Shown here: piece by piece, positions 62,416-64,000 of the stretch
Numbering within the stretch: position 1 is the first letter of the stretch
Layout: each line of letters begins with the position of its first letter
Source of the DNA: Rhizobium sp. NFR07
GTDB taxonomy: Bacteria > Pseudomonadota > Alphaproteobacteria > Rhizobiales > Rhizobiaceae
Assembly: GCF_900111905.1 (NCBI RefSeq)
Contig: NZ_FOKM01000010.1
Span: forward strand, 1 to 64,000
Direction: 5' to 3'
Length of the DNA stretch: 64,000 nt
Translations under genes and position numbers: made by a program
The notes under the pieces: model-generated
What the model saw: the letters and a program-made list of their open reading frames with translations, nothing else
Databases searched by the model: none
What the model was told of the DNA's origin: nothing

Positions 62416-63363
62416 TCAGGCTGCCATAAAGTCTGGGTTAACGGCTTGTATGAACTCCGCGAGACCCACTGGTAGGGCGGACTTCGATGCCAAGTTTCCC
62501 AAATTTAGTTCGCCTACCTTGGCTGGCTTGTTTTGCTCGGCCTCCTTAAAAAGGGCAGAGTCGTTGTCTACACGCTCCGCAGCAAGGCACATCAACCATT
62601 TGGAAAAATACATCGTTGCGAACTTGCCGCGGTAGCGATCCGGTGGTGACAGCTGGAGGAACGCGGCGCCGTGTTCCTCTGTTTCCTCCGGAGACGGTTC
62701 CTCTTCATACAGGACAATAGATGCGGCGGAGATCTGGGTTGGCAGGACCTGAAGCAGTTGGACGTTGGCTAACGAGGTGAGACTGTCGGGAAAATGCGCC
62801 GCAAACTTCTTTTTCGCTCTCACCCCGATGAAGATGCGCTTATTGACCTCGCCAGTAATGTCCAGAAACTCGGAGTAGGTTTTTTTGAACAAGTCCGCGA
62901 CGCGAGCCCTAGCTTCGGGTGCTGCATTGCAGTGGAACTCATTCTTCAGGGTTTCATTCAATACTTTCTCTGTGACCAAATAGTTTTCGACTGAAAATTT
63001 GTCAGTAACGAAGATCGTCGGGTCCCCCACCTGATCCGCAGGCAGGTCATCAAAATCGCGGTCCACGAAGTAGTAGACACCGTGACCTAGGCCGCCGAGA
63101 TCCTGGTCCAGCATCTTTTTAAGCCGTATAACCTGTTGCTTTCCTCGGCATGGGAATGGCTCGTACTCCAATTCAGGCCGGATCCTCCTGATCCACTGAA
63201 AGAACACCGACTTATCGTCATCGCCCTCAAAGGCGAAGACTAACATATCTGGAAAGTTAGATCTTAGCTTTGCTAAGCGGATCTTCAAAACTGCAGGGCT
63301 TTTGCGAGCTCTTTTCAATACCTCGACGTATGCGTCGTCGTCATCATGGTCGGCACCTGTCAC
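62416..63363 (-). CDS. ariB: DUF4435/TOPRIM protein, PARIS AriB-like
   Basis: A 315-residue protein. MLVFAFEGDDDKSVFFQWIRRI contains the TOPRIM Glu (E46). VYYFVDRDFDDLP contains the DxD pair (D101, D103), and FVTDKFSVENYLVTEKV is the DUF4435 block. AriB, of this family, is the toxic nuclease of PARIS defence, held by AriA and released on sensing a phage anti-restriction protein. It starts at a GTG overlapping the stop of the ABC-ATPase gene by 4 bases, the normal AriA-AriB order. The C-terminal part (KFATMYFSKWLMCLA) is helical. Other AAA-TOPRIM systems exist, but DUF4435 next to an ATPase of this class is best explained by PARIS. Confidence 0.72.
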   Translation of the reverse strand: MTGADHDDDDAYVEVLKRARKSPAVLKIRLAKLRSNFPDMLVFAFEGDDDKSVFFQWIRRIRPELEYEPFPCRGKQQVIRLKKMLDQDLGGLGHGVYYFVDRDFDDLPADQVGDPTIFVTDKFSVENYLVTEKVLNETLKNEFHCNAAPEARARVADLFKKTYSEFLDITGEVNKRIFIGVRAKKKFAAHFPDSLTSLANVQLLQVLPTQISAASIVLYEEEPSPEETEEHGAAFLQLSPPDRYRGKFATMYFSKWLMCLAAERVDNDSALFKEAEQNKPAKVGELNLGNLASKSALPVGLAEFIQAVNPDFMAA

Positions 63364-64000
63364 TGGATATCTGCCTCCACATCATCATCCTGTGCTGGGA
63401 GCGCGTCGGGATTGATGGAAAGCTTCAGCGATCGGGCGAAAGGCTCAAGAGAGTTATCAAAAACGAAAGGCGAATGCGTGATAGCGATGACTTGTCGACA
63501 AAGCGGAGCTCGGACCACATCGACGAGTATCTGTTGCTGCCATTCAAGTGACAGCGAGAGTTCCGGCTCATCGATCAGTACAAGCTTATCCTTTGGGTAC
63601 AACACGAGCTTTGCGAAAAGAGAAATCATCTGCTTTTCACCAGACGACAAGGCATCCAGCTTGATCTTTCGCTTTCCCGAGAGGCTCTCTACATGCACAC
63701 TGAGGTTCCGACGATTCAGCCGAAGTTCTTTGTCGTCCGAAAATTTCTTAACGGAGTGCTTGCCCTTTTCCGGCAAAGACGTGCTTCGATCGGGAGACCT
63801 TAGATAGCGGTTGCAGCTTGTTACAAAGTCCTCCACGCGAACCTCGATGTAGCGGGTCGCCTGAATTACGCGGTTCAGCTTGCTCAAGAAGTAAATCAAG
63901 AATCGGTTTGAGGCATCAGGTATGCCTTCACCCGTGTAAATCTTATCGATATTTGGGACTGAAATATCCCTGGAATTGAACGACCGTTTGCCTTCTTTCA
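63360..64000 (-). CDS. ariA: ABC-type AAA ATPase, PARIS AriA-like (partial, 5' end outside window)
   Basis: The C-terminal ~213 residues of an SMC/ABC-class ATPase; the frame is open to the right edge. KLDALSSGEKQMISLFAKLVLY is the signature helix, KLVLIDEPELSLSLEWQQQILVDV is Walker B and D-loop, and QVIAITHSPFVFDN is the switch His. Walker A lies beyond the edge. AriA oligomerises into a cage that stores AriB. The final residues are acidic (PAQDDDVEADIQ), and translation runs on into ariB. Confidence 0.75.
   Translation of the reverse strand, partial: KEGKRSFNSRDISVPNIDKIYTGEGIPDASNRFLIYFLSKLNRVIQATRYIEVRVEDFVTSCNRYLRSPDRSTSLPEKGKHSVKKFSDDKELRLNRRNLSVHVESLSGKRKIKLDALSSGEKQMISLFAKLVLYPKDKLVLIDEPELSLSLEWQQQILVDVVRAPLCRQVIAITHSPFVFDNSLEPFARSLKLSINPDALPAQDDDVEADIQ

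Noticed and set aside
62416-64000. Gabija or an OLD-family nuclease
   Set aside because: The ATPase and TOPRIM parts are separate genes, the TOPRIM protein is of DUF4435 type, and no UvrD-like helicase follows.

Overview
The window is from an alphaproteobacterial chromosome, almost certainly Rhizobiaceae (Rhizobium, Agrobacterium, Neorhizobium or Sinorhizobium type). The evidence is the gene order arsR, two tandem sRNAs, lsrB, trxB, lrp, LPS-core glycosyltransferases, lpsB, greA, followed by carB, carA, yqeY, dnaG and rpoD. A RIME-type palindromic repeat and an alphaproteobacterial LexA box (direct repeat with a 7-base spacer) agree with this. I recognise no rRNA, tRNA or CRISPR array.

Layout. 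1-360 is the 3' end of an IS3-family element. 0.4-5.7 kb carries a PQQ-type sugar dehydrogenase, DUF3597 and DUF2188 proteins, a ChaA-like antiporter, and an ArsR plus Old Yellow Enzyme operon. 5.7-12.3 kb is a conserved core block: tandem AbcR-type sRNAs, the LysR regulator LsrB/VtlR, thioredoxin reductase, an Lrp regulator, three LPS-core glycosyltransferases and GreA. 12.4-15.2 kb is a near-leaderless, LexA-controlled DNA-repair operon (radical SAM protein plus a DUF4130-UdgX fusion). 15.2-19.0 kb holds two small membrane proteins, a DUF2235 protein and an ArsR-SRPBCC-SRPBCC operon with a 34-bp palindromic operator. 19.1-38.4 kb is housekeeping (carB, carA, yqeY, dnaG, rpoD), interleaved with an acyltransferase, three drug-efflux pumps, a soluble chemoreceptor and a zinc metallopeptidase. 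38.5-39.8 kb is a TonB-like DUF930 protein.

From about 39.8 kb to the right edge the window is accessory. First comes a translationally coupled cassette (GT-C glycosyltransferase, HAD-UbiA, GtrA, DprE1-like, DprE2-like). It has the parts list for making a polyprenyl-phosphate-linked D-arabinose donor, flipping it and using it. Next is a scarred stretch with a toxin/immunity remnant and an AbiEii-type toxin pseudogene, then an AP2-domain protein. An orphan type VI secretion payload island follows: VgrG, DUF2169 chaperone, DUF4150/PAAR-nuclease effector and a likely immunity protein. Beyond it is an SRAP (HMCES/YedK) gene cut in two by a complete IS21-family element with a 5-bp target duplication. 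A complete IS3-family element comes next, inserted into the 3' end of a small membrane-protein gene. The window ends in the 3' part of what looks like a PARIS anti-phage system (AriB complete, AriA cut by the edge).

The left two thirds are dense, mostly operonic core genome. The right third looks like a plastic island of secretion, conflict and defence genes with several decayed genes and two mobile elements. All family assignments are from reading protein motifs by eye; no database search was run.
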